Positions 1 through 10,485 of a stretch of DNA of 64,000 bases are shown in pieces (within the stretch, counting starts at the first letter, position 1; each line of letters begins with the position of its first letter). This DNA is from Carnegiea gigantea (taxonomy: Eukaryota; Streptophyta; Magnoliopsida; Caryophyllales; Cactaceae): NCBI GenBank assembly GCA_029747015.1, contig JAKOGI010000353.1, positions 239,001 to 303,000 on the forward strand, read 5' to 3'. A model generated the notes under the pieces. The model saw nothing but the letters and a program-made list of their open reading frames with translations, was not told where the DNA came from and ran no database searches. Both the position numbers and the translations under genes were made by a program.

Positions 1-112
1 AATTCATCTTTTAGGCACACGTCATATCTAGGTCGATAATTGAATCCTACTAAACCATTACACAAATTGGTCTTGATTCTTCTGATAATTTGAGTATCAA
101 ATTTCATATGCC

Positions 113-126
113 TAATATCACAAAGC
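113..126. repeat. LINE target-site duplication, left copy
   Basis: The 14-bp sequence TAATATCACAAAGC occurs here and again, identically, at 1385-1398, directly flanking the LINE. In pararetrovirus copy B the homologous place near 31540-31565 has the sequence only once, which supports it as the target duplication. Confidence 0.9.
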
Positions 127-208
127 GTATGATCGAGTCCCAAGGGAGGTTTTGTGGCGGTGTCACCCGCGTACGTTCGAGTAATTAAGGATTCTTTTCA
201 CTTTAGTT

Positions 209-1041
209 TTGGATGAACTCACTAGAGGAATCCAGGACACAGTGCCTTGGTGCATGTTATTTGCAGATAACATCGTTCTTATCGATGTGACCAGGCAGGG
301 GGTGAATGACAGGTTGGAGAGTTGGAGGCATACGCTGGAAGCTAGGGGTTTTCGGTTAAGTAGATCAAAAATGGAATACCTCCATTGCTGTTTCAGTGGT
401 AGGATAGAAGACGGAGGAGAAATCGCACTGGATGGGAGGGTGATACCAAAAGTCGCTAAATTTAAGTATTTGGGCTCGATCATCCAGCAAAATGGGGATA
501 TTGATGAGGATATTAACCAGCGGATAAGAGTGGGTTGGCAAAAGTGGAAGTCAGCATCAGGGGTACTGTGTGACAAGCGAGTGCCCCTAGGATTGAAAGG
601 CAAAGTCTATCGGATGGTGGTTAGACCGGCTGTTCTATATGGATCGGAGTGTTGGCCTCTAAAGAAGACGCAGGCCCAAAGGTTGATGGTAGCCGAGATG
701 AGAATGATCAGGTGGATGTGTGGTTTTATGAGATTAGACAGAATTAGGAATGGAGTAATCTGGAGCTTAGCGGTAGTGGCCTCCATAGAGGAGAAGATGA
801 GGGAATCGAGACTCAGATGGTTTTGCCATGTAAAGAGGAGAAGTATGGCCACCCCAGTGCAGAGGTGCGAATTGATCGTCCCCCCGGTGGAAAGAGAGGG
901 AGGGGTAGACCGAGGAAAAGCCTAGAGGAAGTGGTTAGAGAGGACTTGAGAGTTGTCGGTCTGACGGAGGACATGGCTCAGGATAGGAGGTTGTGGCGGG
1001 ATAGGATTAGGGTCTCTGATTGTAGGGGACTGACCGCGTAA
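209..1041 (+). pseudogene. LINE reverse transcriptase, C-terminal fragment
   Basis: The translation starts with a DELTRGIQD stretch followed by the RT catalytic box, read as FADN at 260-271 where active elements have FADD, so the second catalytic aspartate is lost. The thumb-region motif KYLGSIIQQNG follows, then a VLYGSECW segment and the basic GRGRPRKS motif near the C terminus that is usual in plant RTE-like proteins. A frameshift lies between about 860 and 900: the first frame stays open to 925 and the true C-terminal frame runs 817-1041. This remnant is about 275 residues; a full-length protein would carry an endonuclease and the rest of the RT upstream. It is not functional. Confidence 0.85.
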
Positions 1042-1384
1042 ATGGTAGTAGCTTCGGTGGGGTGAGGCGGGTATGGTTTTTGTGTGCTTGTCTACAGGTC
1101 GGGCTTTTCTGGGATGTGACGGCGTCTAGTGACGGCATCTAGCGCCCCTGGTGGATTGAGGTATGTTTCTACTCCTTGTCTATTTTGCTCTCCGGCTCAT
1201 TTTCTCTTCCTTGGTTTTGGTTTGCATTCGTTTTATCTATAAACCTTTTTCAAAAAATGGTTTTATGGGTCTTAAAAAATTGATCTCTCTATGGGTAGAA
1301 ATACCGGTAGGGGTAAGGTCGCCTACAGCTGGATCTCCCCAGATCCAGCGAAAGCGGGACCCACACTGGGAGTTGTTGTTATTG
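1042..1384 (+). other. LINE 3' untranslated region
   Basis: Sequence between the LINE stop codon (about 1041) and the right target duplication. It is GC-richer and less AT-skewed than the surrounding DNA, and ends with a GTTGTTGTTATTG tail. The 74-residue ORF at 1163-1387 looks fortuitous. Confidence 0.6.
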
Positions 1385-1398
1385 TAATATCACAAAGC
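1385..1398. repeat. LINE target-site duplication, right copy
   Basis: Identical to 113-126 (TAATATCACAAAGC). It restores the pararetrovirus sequence after the LINE. Confidence 0.9.
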
Positions 1399-1768
1399 AA
1401 AGCATAAAGATCAATATGTTTGTCTTACTATTGTAATGGTGTAATTTGGACTTCGATATTTCCAATATGGATATACCTATACTTTCTATCTTTGTGTATG
1501 CTTATGAATGTTTTCTCAATAAATGAGATTTACTTCACCCACCTAAAATTCACAATCTTTTATCTCTAAATCTCCTTCCATCATTTTGCATGCGTATTTG
1601 CTCTTTGATTAAAAGATGGATTATTTATAGATCATGTCTTTCTAAATTATAGGAATAACCTAATCTCCTTTGATGTCTTCAACCTTATTATTTATCGCAA
1701 ATTCTTCGTCTTGAAGGTCGCCAAGACTAAAGGAGCAACTTTCCATCACATGAGTAGTTTTTTCATAA
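1399..1768 (-). pseudogene. Pararetrovirus copy A, linker between coat-protein knuckle and next domain
   Basis: On the minus strand this segment aligns closely with 31260-31555 of copy B; both share, for example, the stretch AAATGATGGAAGGAGATTTA. It encodes the part of the viral polyprotein after the zinc knuckle and just before the candidate movement-protein region. No open frame survives. Confidence 0.65.
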
Positions 1769-2720
1769 TCATTCTTCATATTCATCTTCCCCTATTATCC
1801 CAACAATTCTCCTATTGTTTTTCAAGGCTAGGTTAAGTGCTTCTTCTTCTCTAAGCTCAAAATAATCTAAACTACCCAAAGCTTTAATAAGTTTGTTGTT
1901 CTTCCTATTTTTACATTCATTTGCATAATGCCCTACTTTTCTAGATGTCCAACACTTACAGCTATTGTTTCCCCCAGAACAATAAGCAGCTTTTCTAAAA
2001 AATCTTAGCCTTTTGGGGCCTTGCTTGTTATAATACTTTCTTTTGTATTTCTCTCTTCTTTGCTCATTAAAGCTCCTCTCTTTATAAAATTTTCTTTGTC
2101 TTCTCTTCTTAAATTTATTTCCCCATTGATGAGAAGTAACCCAATATGTTAGAAACTGTTTCTGCATTTTCTTTTGATTTTAGAGACAAAAACACTGATC
2201 ATTGACCCAATTTCATAAATAATAAATTCTTGTACTAAGAGTACCAATTACTTCCGCTTTTTCAAGCCATGTAATCTATTTTTTGTTGATTATGAAATTT
2301 ATTGGATAAGGTAATTTTCATAAATCATACTAATATTGGTTTCAGTATGCCCTATTTTGCAATAATATTGACTAAATTCATTAATATAATTTTCCAAATA
2401 TCTCACGCCCCAAAACTCTATGTTATTAATCTTTCTTTGTCACTCTCTAGCCTTTTCTTCAGAATCAAGCTTAGTTCCAATAAATTCAGTCTTGATTTTC
2501 TTACGTAATTTTTTGAACATAGCAGCTGATGTTTTCATCATTCTTAATACATTTTTATCTTCCTCATCTAATGATTCATATCAGTCAGTTACAATGGCAG
2601 AAAAACTATGGTTGATATCATTTAGGAAATTTTCAGCCGTCTATGTGGCATTCAAGTTTAGGGCATTGTTTATACATTTTTTCCAATGTTCAAATATTTT
2701 TTCTCTATTATGATCTCCAT
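1769..2720 (-). pseudogene. Pararetrovirus copy A coat protein-like region with zinc knuckle
   Basis: This would be the virion coat protein part of a caulimovirid polyprotein. The ORF at 1769-2167 gives a very basic stretch rich in KR and KY, then a CCHC-like knuckle at 1913-1960 ending GHYANEC. In it, cysteines 70, 72 and 85 and His80 are present, but the position expected to hold the remaining zinc-binding Cys is Ser75. Upstream, on the same strand to about 2720, several frames match the better-preserved copy B region at 30349-30780, including a DWY..LD segment and a KK.RKKI segment. Stops break the frame near 2170-2300 and elsewhere. The assignment rests on the basic-region plus knuckle architecture known in Caulimoviridae. 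Confidence 0.75.
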
Positions 2721-3062
2721 CTATGTTTAGGATGTAACATGTTTGGCTAATCGGAGTAAGGTAATTTCTTCCAAGGATGTGATCCTCTTCGAGAAAATTA
2801 AATGTTCAGACTGCTGGAAAATATCTAGGTTTTGTAAATTTGGTAATTTTTTTCTAAATGATTCATCAAATTCTCAGGGTTTTAGAATTACATTGCTAAC
2901 TAAATTGGATTCAAATTCATCGACGTTGAGTTTTTCGCTAATTTTATTTATTGTACTTTCAACCACCAATTTTTCGTATTTTCTATGATGTTTGCTCCTA
3001 ATTTCTTCTAAAGGAACAACATTAAGATCCTTCTGGATTTTTTTTAGTTTAATTAGGTTCAT
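2721..3062 (-). pseudogene. Pararetrovirus copy A, region between N-terminal domain and coat protein
   Basis: The minus-strand frame 2874-3062 (62 residues) contains LNVVPLEEIRSKHHRKYEKL and DEFESNLVSNVILKP. These correspond to copy B text on both sides of the Athila insertion (6730-6769 and 29950-30065). It therefore supplies the uninterrupted version of the Athila target site. Its own function is not recognised. Confidence 0.7.
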
Positions 3063-3605
3063 TTATTGATATATTTTTTTCTTCCAACTGGACATTGTTT
3101 GTCTCTTCATTATCATCAGATAGTAACTTCTTATTTTTCTACTATTGCTCCCATGATCTTGTTTAATTCTTCTAGATTTTATTTTTTATCAAACATATTT
3201 TGTAATTTCACGAGATTGTACTGCTTATATTCCATCATCTTCTTTTTTCTTTTTCTTTTTTGATGATTTTTCAGTTGATTTTCTTCTTAGTTTTTCGATT
3301 TTAATTTGTTGCAAAGGACATGGATTTTTGTTTTATAGGTTTTGGAAAGGATATTTATGCCAAAATGGAAGAGTAATACCTAATTCGGATTTTTCACGAT
3401 GTCTAACTTCATCAATTAAAGAAAGATGGATTGCAGCTATTTGTTTCTTTATCTCATAAACTTTAGTCTTAATTTTATCTTGTTCTCCCTTTGATTTTAA
3501 AACTATATCAATGATATAGTTTACTTGGGGTCCTACTGAGGTGGATCCCTTGAGTGTGCCCAATATGTGAATAATCTGGAGCAAGATGAGTAAATGATGA
3601 TTCAT
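3063..3605 (-). pseudogene. Pararetrovirus copy A N-terminal coding region (possible virion-associated/coiled-coil part)
   Basis: The frame 3333-3605 starts about 70 bases after the primer binding site and encodes 90 residues. They include a lysine/glutamate heptad-like stretch (KGEQDKIKTKVYEIKKQIAA) that could form a short coiled coil. Copy B has the homologous text from 6174. Small coiled-coil virion-associated proteins at this place are known in several caulimovirid genera, but the match here is positional and compositional only. Confidence 0.45.
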
Positions 3606-3677
3606 GCATTAAATATAATTAATTAGCTTAATCAACTTTTAATTAACTTAATTATATTAATTATTTTTTTGCTCACG

Positions 3678-3691
3678 TGGCTCTGATACCA
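3678..3691 (-). promoter_or_regulatory. Primer binding site (tRNA-Met type) of pararetrovirus copy A
   Basis: On the minus strand this reads TGGTATCAGAGCCA, the standard initiator tRNA-Met primer site of Caulimoviridae and of many LTR elements. It lies just upstream of the first coding region, as in viral genomes, and no LTR precedes it. Confidence 0.85.
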
Positions 3692-3830
3692 ATTAAAAGA
3701 GGGTTTCGAGTATACTTACAAGAAGAATATCAAGTGCACAAAATCAAAATTTTCGAAAGTTTTTAAAGATTGGGGTTAAAAATGCAAATTTTAAAAGTTC
3801 AAGGATGCAAGGGAAATATGAAGGGTTTCT

Positions 3831-5984
3831 AAAAATTCGATTACTAAACTTGGGGTTACTAAAATATTCACTTTGAAAACACAGGCCAAGGATTATTAAT
3901 CTCTCCTACCTCGAGGTACCTAAAGATTAGCTTCCTAACACATAAATCCATTTAAAGTGCCTTAACACATCACATTGAGAGCAATCTTCAGATTTGTAGT
4001 TGGGCGCCAAAAGGTTGACATTTGCCTCCATAAGGTTCTCAGCAATGCTATAAAGCCTCCAAACAGTTTTCATGTTATGTATATAAAGATTTTTAGTCAT
4101 GACTTTAGGCTTTCTCTTTACTCTTCTTTAAGATTTTACATAAGATCTACCGTATAAGCATCTGTCAACTTGGCCCTGGTTCTGTGGTCATCATCATTTG
4201 TTAACTCATGCTATTCTAACTTCATAAGAGGAAGCCTCACCTTTCTAATTTCATCAAATGTAACAGCTTTAGGTTCCCAAAGACAATCGTTGGTATAGCC
4301 TCCAAAGTCATAGCAATTGCAATGTCATTAACGATAACCAAGTACCTTCAAGGATTGAAATAACAATTGGGTTTATGTGAAAGACCTCTCCTAGAAGTGA
4401 CTTTTCTAGCTCGCAAGCCTAAACTGAAGAATGAGTTTCTTATAAATAACAAGGAAGTTTGAAGACTCGTCATGAAGTAGAAGCCTTGCTTTGCGGATCT
4501 CAGGAAGGAGATGGTCACCAATTTGTTAAGTTGCTCTTAGCTCTTGATAAGTCCTTCTCTTCTTTTTCTTATGTTTAGAACTTGCTTTATCCTTCCTTTG
4601 TGGTGTTACCCTTTCTCCGGCTAACACTTGGCTCTTGTTTAATTAGTGCAAGTTGAAATTACTTTAAGGGGGCCTTCAAGGCTAGGAGGTCACTATTGTC
4701 ATCCTGGCCCTTCCAAACATAGTAGATGCCTTTGTGGACCAATGAAGGTTTGAGGAAAGGGAGCACAAATGTGTAGGCTAAGAAAGCTTGAAGTTGCAAT
4801 GTCATCATCTGCTATGGCACATAAAGATTTGATCATCATCTACACTGTTCTCGACCATAATGAGCAAGATGTTGGAGTGAGTCTAAGAATTGAGGAGGGT
4901 AGCATAACAAAAAGTAGCTTATAAAATCCAAGGTTGGGTCCATTAAGGAAACTCTCTATAGCCTTTCACTTTTGGCTAGCTGCAAAGTTAGATCTACTCC
5001 TAAGGGGAAGTATTAGAAAGGTTTAATTTTCATAATGAGTGGTGAAAACATCATTTTCTAAAAATATTGTCCCGAAAATTGAGCTTGAGAAAGAGGATGA
5101 GGATTCTTATACTGTGTCTGAGATTCTGACTAAGATGCATACATGAACCATGTATGTATGTCCACTCTTCCTAAAACAGGTGAACCTCAGTGAGCTCCTA
5201 TTGAGTCTCTGCCCAAAGGAAGAGATGTTCTGAAAATAGAAGAGTTATAAGCTATGACAGCATTGAACATTCTCAGTCCAACTTTATTCAAGAAGGTTTG
5301 TTTCGTGCTATAGACGACCTTCCTCAACCATCACTAGAGGTGCTTGAGTAGTTATGACGTTCTTCAACATGTTGAAGATATTAGAGTTTGTCCTCCTTAG
5401 AGAGCTTGTGGTGATCCTCAAAAATGGGTTGATCATTTTAATGAGATTTCTAATTAAGAATTGGAGTTTTTAAAGGCTACTCTAAGCAAGGAGCAATATG
5501 AGCATCAATGTCTTCGGATTGAGATTGCTTAATTGTAGGGGAGACCTCAAATCTTATAGGACAACCGCAAGAAGGCTTCTGAGTTTTCTCTAAGAAATCC
5601 AGACTCCAAGAAGAATACAACTGAATTTCTTAATAGTGAGCTTCCTATCATTCTTGATAAAGCTAAGGGTGACAATAGTGTAGAAGCTCAGATGTTCAAG
5701 GGAAGGAAAATTCATTAATGTGTTTCCTTATTGTGTGCTTCATGCTTCTTCTGTGTTATTGTAATTTTCTCCTTATCATAAAGTTTTATGAACTTTGCAC
5801 AAAAAACTACACAAAGGTGCTTTAAATTTTATGTAAACTATTTTAAGGACCTTAAGTTTTTAAAAATGAATGTAAGGTACCTTGACTTATAAGGTAACTA
5901 ACATAAAGGCCACTAACGTTTATACAGATTATTTTTCATTTCTAGTTCTACTATTTTAATTCATGTGTAATGCTCATAATTTTT
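3831..5984. other. Spacer between the two head-to-head pararetrovirus copies; unidentified degenerate sequence
   Basis: About 2.2 kb with no long ORF. From roughly 4990 to 5710 the plus strand reads like decayed coding DNA, with runs such as KWVDHFNEISN and LEFLKATLSKEQYEHQ separated by stops. From roughly 4980 down to 4450 the minus strand has similar coding-like runs, for example SLVHKGIYYVWKGQDD. No family was recognised. It could be a relic retrotransposon gag region or captured gene pieces that entered before or between the pararetrovirus integrations. Confidence 0.35.
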
Positions 5985-6090
5985 CATATTTGCATATTTT
6001 ACCCTAATTCTTAAAAACTTACTTTCGAAAATTTTAATTTTGTGGATGTGATTTTATGTTCACAAGCATTACTTGATGCCTTTTTTATCT

Positions 6091-6103
6091 AGTATTGGAG
6101 CTA
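6091..6103 (+). promoter_or_regulatory. Degraded primer binding site of pararetrovirus copy B
   Basis: AGTATTGGAGCTA stands where copy A has TGGTATCAGAGCCA. The following bases (TGTGAGCAAAAAATAATTAA) match the sequence after the copy A site. Several point changes would spoil tRNA pairing. Confidence 0.65.
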
Positions 6104-6173
6104 TGTGAGCAAAAAATAATTAATATAATTAAGTTAATGAATACTTAAATTAAGATAACCAGTCACAATTAAT

Positions 6174-6769
6174 GTTCAAATCATCATCTAGTTGTCCTAC
6201 TCCTAATTATTTACATATTGTGCACTCACCAGAAGGAACCACTTCAGTTGCACCACAGTTAAATTATATCATTGATATGATTTTAGAATCGAAAGTGGAA
6301 TTAGCAAAAATTAAGACTAAAGTTAAAGAGATAAAGAAGTAATTATCTGTAATCCATCTTTCTTTGATAAATGAAATTAGACATAGTAGGAAATATAATT
6401 TAAGTATTAGTACTTCATTTCAACATAAATATCTTTTTCAAAATCTAAAAAACAAAAATCCATTTCCTTTGTAAGATACTAGAATCGAAAAAGAAGCAAG
6501 ATAAAAGCCAACTGAAAGATCATCTGAAAACATAGAAAAAGAAGAAGTGGATGGAATATAAGTAGTATAATCTAGAGGAATTATATATTATGTTTGATAA
6601 AGAACAAAACCCAAAAGAATTAAACAACATCATGGGCACAATAGTGGAAAAACAAAAAGTCATATATGATGATAAGGAAGAGACAAATAATGTCCAATTA
6701 AAAGAAAAAATATATCAATAAATAAGCTTAATTAAACTAGAGGATCTTAATGTTATTCTTTTAGAAGAA
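6174..6769 (+). pseudogene. Pararetrovirus copy B N-terminal coding region
   Basis: Starts at an ATG about 70 bases after the primer site relic. It encodes a segment with the same charged heptad-like stretch (LESKVELAKIKTKVKEIKK) as copy A, then a stop and further degenerate frames. The last bases before the Athila element encode LNVILLEE, and the frame continues with IRRKL directly after it at 29950. No domain with a known fold was recognised. By position it could be a virion-associated or N-terminal polyprotein domain. Confidence 0.5.
6765..6769. repeat. Target-site duplication AAGAA, left flank of Athila element
   Basis: AAGAA directly precedes the 5' LTR and is repeated at 29945-29949 directly after the 3' LTR. 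Removing the element and one copy restores the pararetrovirus frame seen in copy A. Confidence 0.9.
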
Positions 6770-8017
6770 TGATAATTGCATATTGTACATATCATTTTAG
6801 GGTCATTTTGTTACATTTTTAGGAGAATTGCGTTAAGTTACCATTTATATGCGTATTCTTGATTTATGCTTAGGTATGGTTCCTTTCTGTGTTTTGTAGG
6901 AATTTGGATCATTTTGACCCAACATTTAACTTTCATTTGAGTATATTTTGACCCCCCATAGATGTCCCTGAGTTGCCATGCCCATTGAGCAAGAGAAGAG
7001 CATAAAATTTGGTTCCAGCCAAGACCATGGTCCAACCGTGCTGCCTGCCATAGACTGTGGTGACCTGTGTAATTGTGGGCTCTTCATTTTCCTTTGGCTG
7101 TGCGGCTGAAAATCTTGATATTCTTCTTCATAAACTCGTCCCTCAGTAGCAGAATAAGGAGAAGCATGGCATAAATAGTCCATTTCCTTCCCAAATTTTA
7201 CTCTTTTCAGTTAGGATTTTTAGTTTGCTTTTTGTGCAAGTGAGAAATCTTGAGTGAGAAGTTCGGTTTTGTTGGCGATTTGAAGACTTTGTTGAAGGCT
7301 GTCTTCGTCAACCCCTTCCCTCTTAGATTTTGCTAAACCGATTGGTTAGTTGTTTAATTTTTAATCATGAGTGAGTAATTTATCTCATCTAGGGATTTGT
7401 TAGTTAATGAAAGTGTAGTTGGATCATATTATAATCAATAGAATTGTGCTTTTCTTTCATGATTGGTTTGATTTTATTTTATCAAGTGATTTTTATGTTG
7501 TGAGTGGGTTTTGGCCAAATTTTGCTTGCACACTTGAAACAATTGAATGAAAAATTGAAAGGTGAAATTTGATTGTTAGACTGCTTGATAAGACCTAATA
7601 TAGCGAGGACTCGAAAGAGAGATTTGCATGTTGGGAGGACTCGAGAGAGTAATTAAAAATATTGAATTTGGATTAAGTCAAATTAGTTTGAAAGAATGAC
7701 TTTTACTTAGTTTAGGCAACTTGGTTGATTTCGACAAATAGACTAAATTGCAGATAGATTGCAATTCCTCAAAATTATCCAATTAGAGAAAAGCACATGT
7801 TAATCATATTGATCCAACACCTTTCTTAGCTACATAAATCCCTATGCGTTTCTTCTTGATTGAATTTAGAATCAGTTAATTAGAAGTTGTTAAATCAAAT
7901 CCTCGATTAAGTTATTGCTTAGCATTTTCTGATAGAAAAGACTCGATAGATTACTTTGGTCTCTGAGGATGATATTTTATTTATACTACAATACCTGTGC
8001 GCTTGTGGCAGTCGTTA
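6770..8017 (+). repeat. Athila 5' LTR
   Basis: Begins TGATAATTGCATATTG and ends GTGGCAGTCGTTA, aligning end to end with 28699-29944. A promoter-like AT-rich box (CTTCATAAACTC, near 7125) corresponds to TTTATAAACTC in the 3' LTR. It contains no gene; short minus-strand ORFs (6838-7183) are by-products. Confidence 0.88.
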
Positions 8018-8023
8018 AGTTTT

Positions 8024-8040
8024 TGGTGCCGTTGCTGGGG
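8024..8040 (+). promoter_or_regulatory. Athila primer binding site
   Basis: TGGTGCCGTTGCTGGGG, six bases after the LTR end. It differs at two positions from the usual Athila-lineage site (TGGCGCCGTTGCCGGGG), both C-to-T changes. Confidence 0.85.
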
Positions 8041-8099
8041 GCCATTTTGTTAACTATTGAGTTAGTCTTACGAAAGTGACTAGGTATTTTATTTTTTGT

Positions 8100-9503
8100 C
8101 TTTTATTCTTTATTTTCTTGTTTCAATGTGTTGGTAGTGTTGGTGATAGTACTTGCAGAAATCTTCCCGTTTATGCGAAGTCTATTTCTATACGAACCTA
8201 ATCCCGAGATCAAAAGGACTTTTTCCTTGAGGAGGAAGAAGCAAAAGATTGAAGAACAAAGATGCGAGGCAAGAAGAACTTCAACAAATATGGAGGGATG
8301 AGGAGGCGACCAAAGGAGGACACTTAGGGATTTTGTTACCCCTGGAATCCAAGGAATCGCCTCAAGTATCACTCGCCCTAACGTTGATGCAAATAATTTT
8401 GAGCTCAAGCCAGCACTCATTTCTATGGTGCAACAATCCTAGTTTGGAGGCACCCCTTTAGAAGACCCGAATTTATACCTCTCGGACTTTTTAAAGGGGT
8501 GCGACATGTTGAAGTTTAACGGAGTCTCCACCGATTCCATTCGACTGCGATTATTTCCCTTCTCATTAAGGGATAAGGCAAGAGCTTAGCTGCATTCTTT
8601 GCCTTCGAGATGCATCACCACATGGGATGAGCTTATTGGAGCTTTCCTCGCCAAGTTCTTCTCTCTGAGCAAAACGACAAGTTTGAGGAATCAAACTACC
8701 AAACTTCACTCAAAGGGATGATGAGACACTCTATGAGGCTTGGGAGTGGTTTAAGGATATGCTGCGTTTATGCCTCCATCATGGTCTTCAACGATGGATG
8801 ATTATTTAAGCTTTTTATAATGGTGGGACCCAAGTCCAGTATTGATGCGGCAGTATGAGAAACTTTGACGAATAAAACTGAAGACAAGGCCTATAATTTG
8901 ATTGAGGAGATGGCACTCAATAATTTCCAATGGTCTAACGAACGCAGCCAACCCAAATAGGTTGGAGGCAAGCTTAATGTTGATGCACTTACCTTGCTTT
9001 CTGCTAAAGTTCATGCTATGACTCAAAGGTTGGACTATATAAATGTTAATGTTGTGAATTCTAGTGCCCCTCTCCCATGTGAAATTTGTGGTTCTATTGA
9101 ACATATGACTTTGAATTATCAAGTTGGGAGTCCTTTTTCCCAAGACTCTAATGAAGTTAATCATGTTCAACACTTCAACCCGAGACCAGCCAATGACCCT
9201 TACTCTAGTACCTACAATCCAGGTTGGAGGAATCATCCGAATTTTTCATATAGGTCTAATCCAAACCCTCCGAATATGTCCCAAATGAATGCTAGGCCAC
9301 CCCCCGGTGTTCAAAGACCTCATTTCCCTTTACAAATACCCCGAAAGTCCAATTTAAAGGCTATGATAGAAAGTATGCTTATGACACAACAAAAGAAGGA
9401 TGAGTATATTAAGCAATTAGCCTCTAAGGCTATTGTGATTACAACTCACAACATGATATTGGAAGTCCAAATTGTCCAACAAGCTATCTACGCCCCCAGA
9501 TAG
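8100..9503 (+). pseudogene. Athila gag (capsid and nucleocapsid) pseudogene
   Basis: Would form the retrotransposon's virus-like particle. The N-terminal and capsid part (about 8160-8960) is broken by stops; readable islands include FLKGCDMLKFNG at about 8488 and the MALNN box near 8912. The best open frame, 8994-9503, holds a nucleocapsid knuckle at 9078-9119: CEICGSIEHMTLNY. Here the last zinc ligand of the CX2CX4HX4C pattern is Tyr instead of Cys. It is followed by a proline/asparagine-rich stretch and a helical segment with KKDEYIKQLASK. The protease frame overlaps its end in another frame, so a frameshift separates the two. Confidence 0.8.
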
Positions 9504-10388
9504 ACTTCCTAGCAAGCCCGAACCTAACCCTAGGGAGCAATGCAATGCTATGATTTTAAGAAGAGGAAAGCAACTAGAGGGACCTAAGGGGGTTACTAAT
9601 GATGAGTCTTTACATGATAAGAATAAGCATGTTGAGAATGTTGAGAAAGAGGTGCCTACACCCTTTAAGGAGGTAATTGATGATGTTGCGCATAAGTCTA
9701 ATGAGGTTCCTAAGGACCCTAAGATCACTCCCCCAAAACCCTATGCCCTACCTTTGCCATTTCCACAAAGGATGGCTACAGCAAAACTTGATTTGCAATT
9801 TGAGAAGTTTTTAGAAGTCCTTAACAAACTCTACATAAACATTCCATTTACTAATGCTTTGTCTCAAATGCCTTCATATGCTAAATTTTTGAAAGAAATT
9901 CTGTCTAAAAAAATAAAGCTAGAAGAACATGAGACTGTAGCTTTGACTAAAAAGTGCAGTGCAACGATCCAAAACAAGCTTCTTACTAAGCTAAAGGATC
10001 CCGGTAGTTTTTCAATTCCCTGCCTGATAGGGAATGTGTCTATAGACTATGCTTTGTGTGATTTAAGGTTAAGTGTGAGCTTGATGCCCCTTTCTATGTG
10101 TGAAAAATTGGACCTAGGAGAGATAAGACCAACTACTATCTCCTTCCAATTGATGGACCATTCTGTAAAATACCCTGTGGGTGTTTTAGAGGATGTTCCA
10201 ATAAAAGTAGGAGATTATATGTGCCAGTAGACTTTGTGATTTTAGAAATGGAAGAAGATACACGTACTCCCATCATTCTGGGAAGGCCATTCTTAGCCAC
10301 TACTGGGTGTCATATTGATAAAAATGGTAAGCTATCTTTTGATGTGAGGGATGATCATGTGGATCTTAACTTGTTAAAAGCTGCTTAA
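9472..10388 (+). pseudogene. Athila protease region
   Basis: Aspartic protease part of gag-pol, with the linker before it. The 252-residue frame 9472-10230 includes ALPLPFPQRM, the conserved pre-protease helix, and ends with the protease fold. The active-site motif normally D-L/T-G-A-S reads DLRLS (residues 197-201), so the Gly and Ala of the catalytic loop are gone. The second half shifts frame at about 10225 and continues as [20 protein letters not shown] with the [12 protein letters not shown]-terminal motif, up to about 10388. It would not be active. Confidence 0.8.
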
Positions 10389-10485
10389 TTCCCTTCCATT
10401 TCTAAGATGCAATAAGATTGATGTGGTTGATGGATTGATATAGGAAACTGCGTCTAACTTTGATTCTAAAGATCCTCTTGAGCAC

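Larger units (their letters stand above)
127..1384 (+). mobile_element. 5'-truncated non-LTR retrotransposon (RTE-type LINE)
   Basis: A 1258-bp insertion bounded by a perfect 14-bp target duplication. It contains the C-terminal part of a LINE reverse transcriptase and a 3' untranslated region. It ends in a short TTG/TTATTG-rich tail (about 1371-1384), a tail type typical of plant RTE elements rather than a poly(A) tail. The endonuclease and N-terminal RT domains are missing, as expected for abortive target-primed reverse transcription. It sits in pararetrovirus copy A in the opposite orientation. RTE assignment rests on the C-terminal protein style and the tail; an L1-like origin is less likely. 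Confidence 0.85.
1..3830 (-). mobile_element. Endogenous pararetrovirus copy A (Caulimoviridae relic), 5' part
   Basis: Read on the minus strand, this block begins with a leader and a tRNA-Met-type primer binding site (3678-3691). It then carries an N-terminal coding region, a basic region with a coat-protein zinc knuckle, and part of the region that follows. The whole block aligns by eye with copy B on the plus strand (5985-6769 joined to 29950-31680), including leader, coding text and the segment at 1-112, which matches about 31560-31680. It is interrupted by a LINE at 127-1384 and runs off the left window edge. Stops and frameshifts are frequent, so it is a dead germline copy. A caulimovirid rather than an LTR retrotransposon is indicated by the CxCx-type knuckle, the absence of LTRs and the gene order. 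The genus is unresolved. Confidence 0.85.
5985..6769 (+). mobile_element. Endogenous pararetrovirus copy B, 5' part (before the Athila insertion)
   Basis: Leader, degraded primer site and N-terminal coding region of a second pararetrovirus copy, in plus orientation. The leader stretch around 5985-6100 and the text after it match the reverse complement of copy A around 3830-3600. The copy breaks exactly at 6769 and resumes at 29945/29950. Together the parts make at least 6.5 kb of viral sequence, close to the 7-8 kb expected for a caulimovirid genome. Confidence 0.85.
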
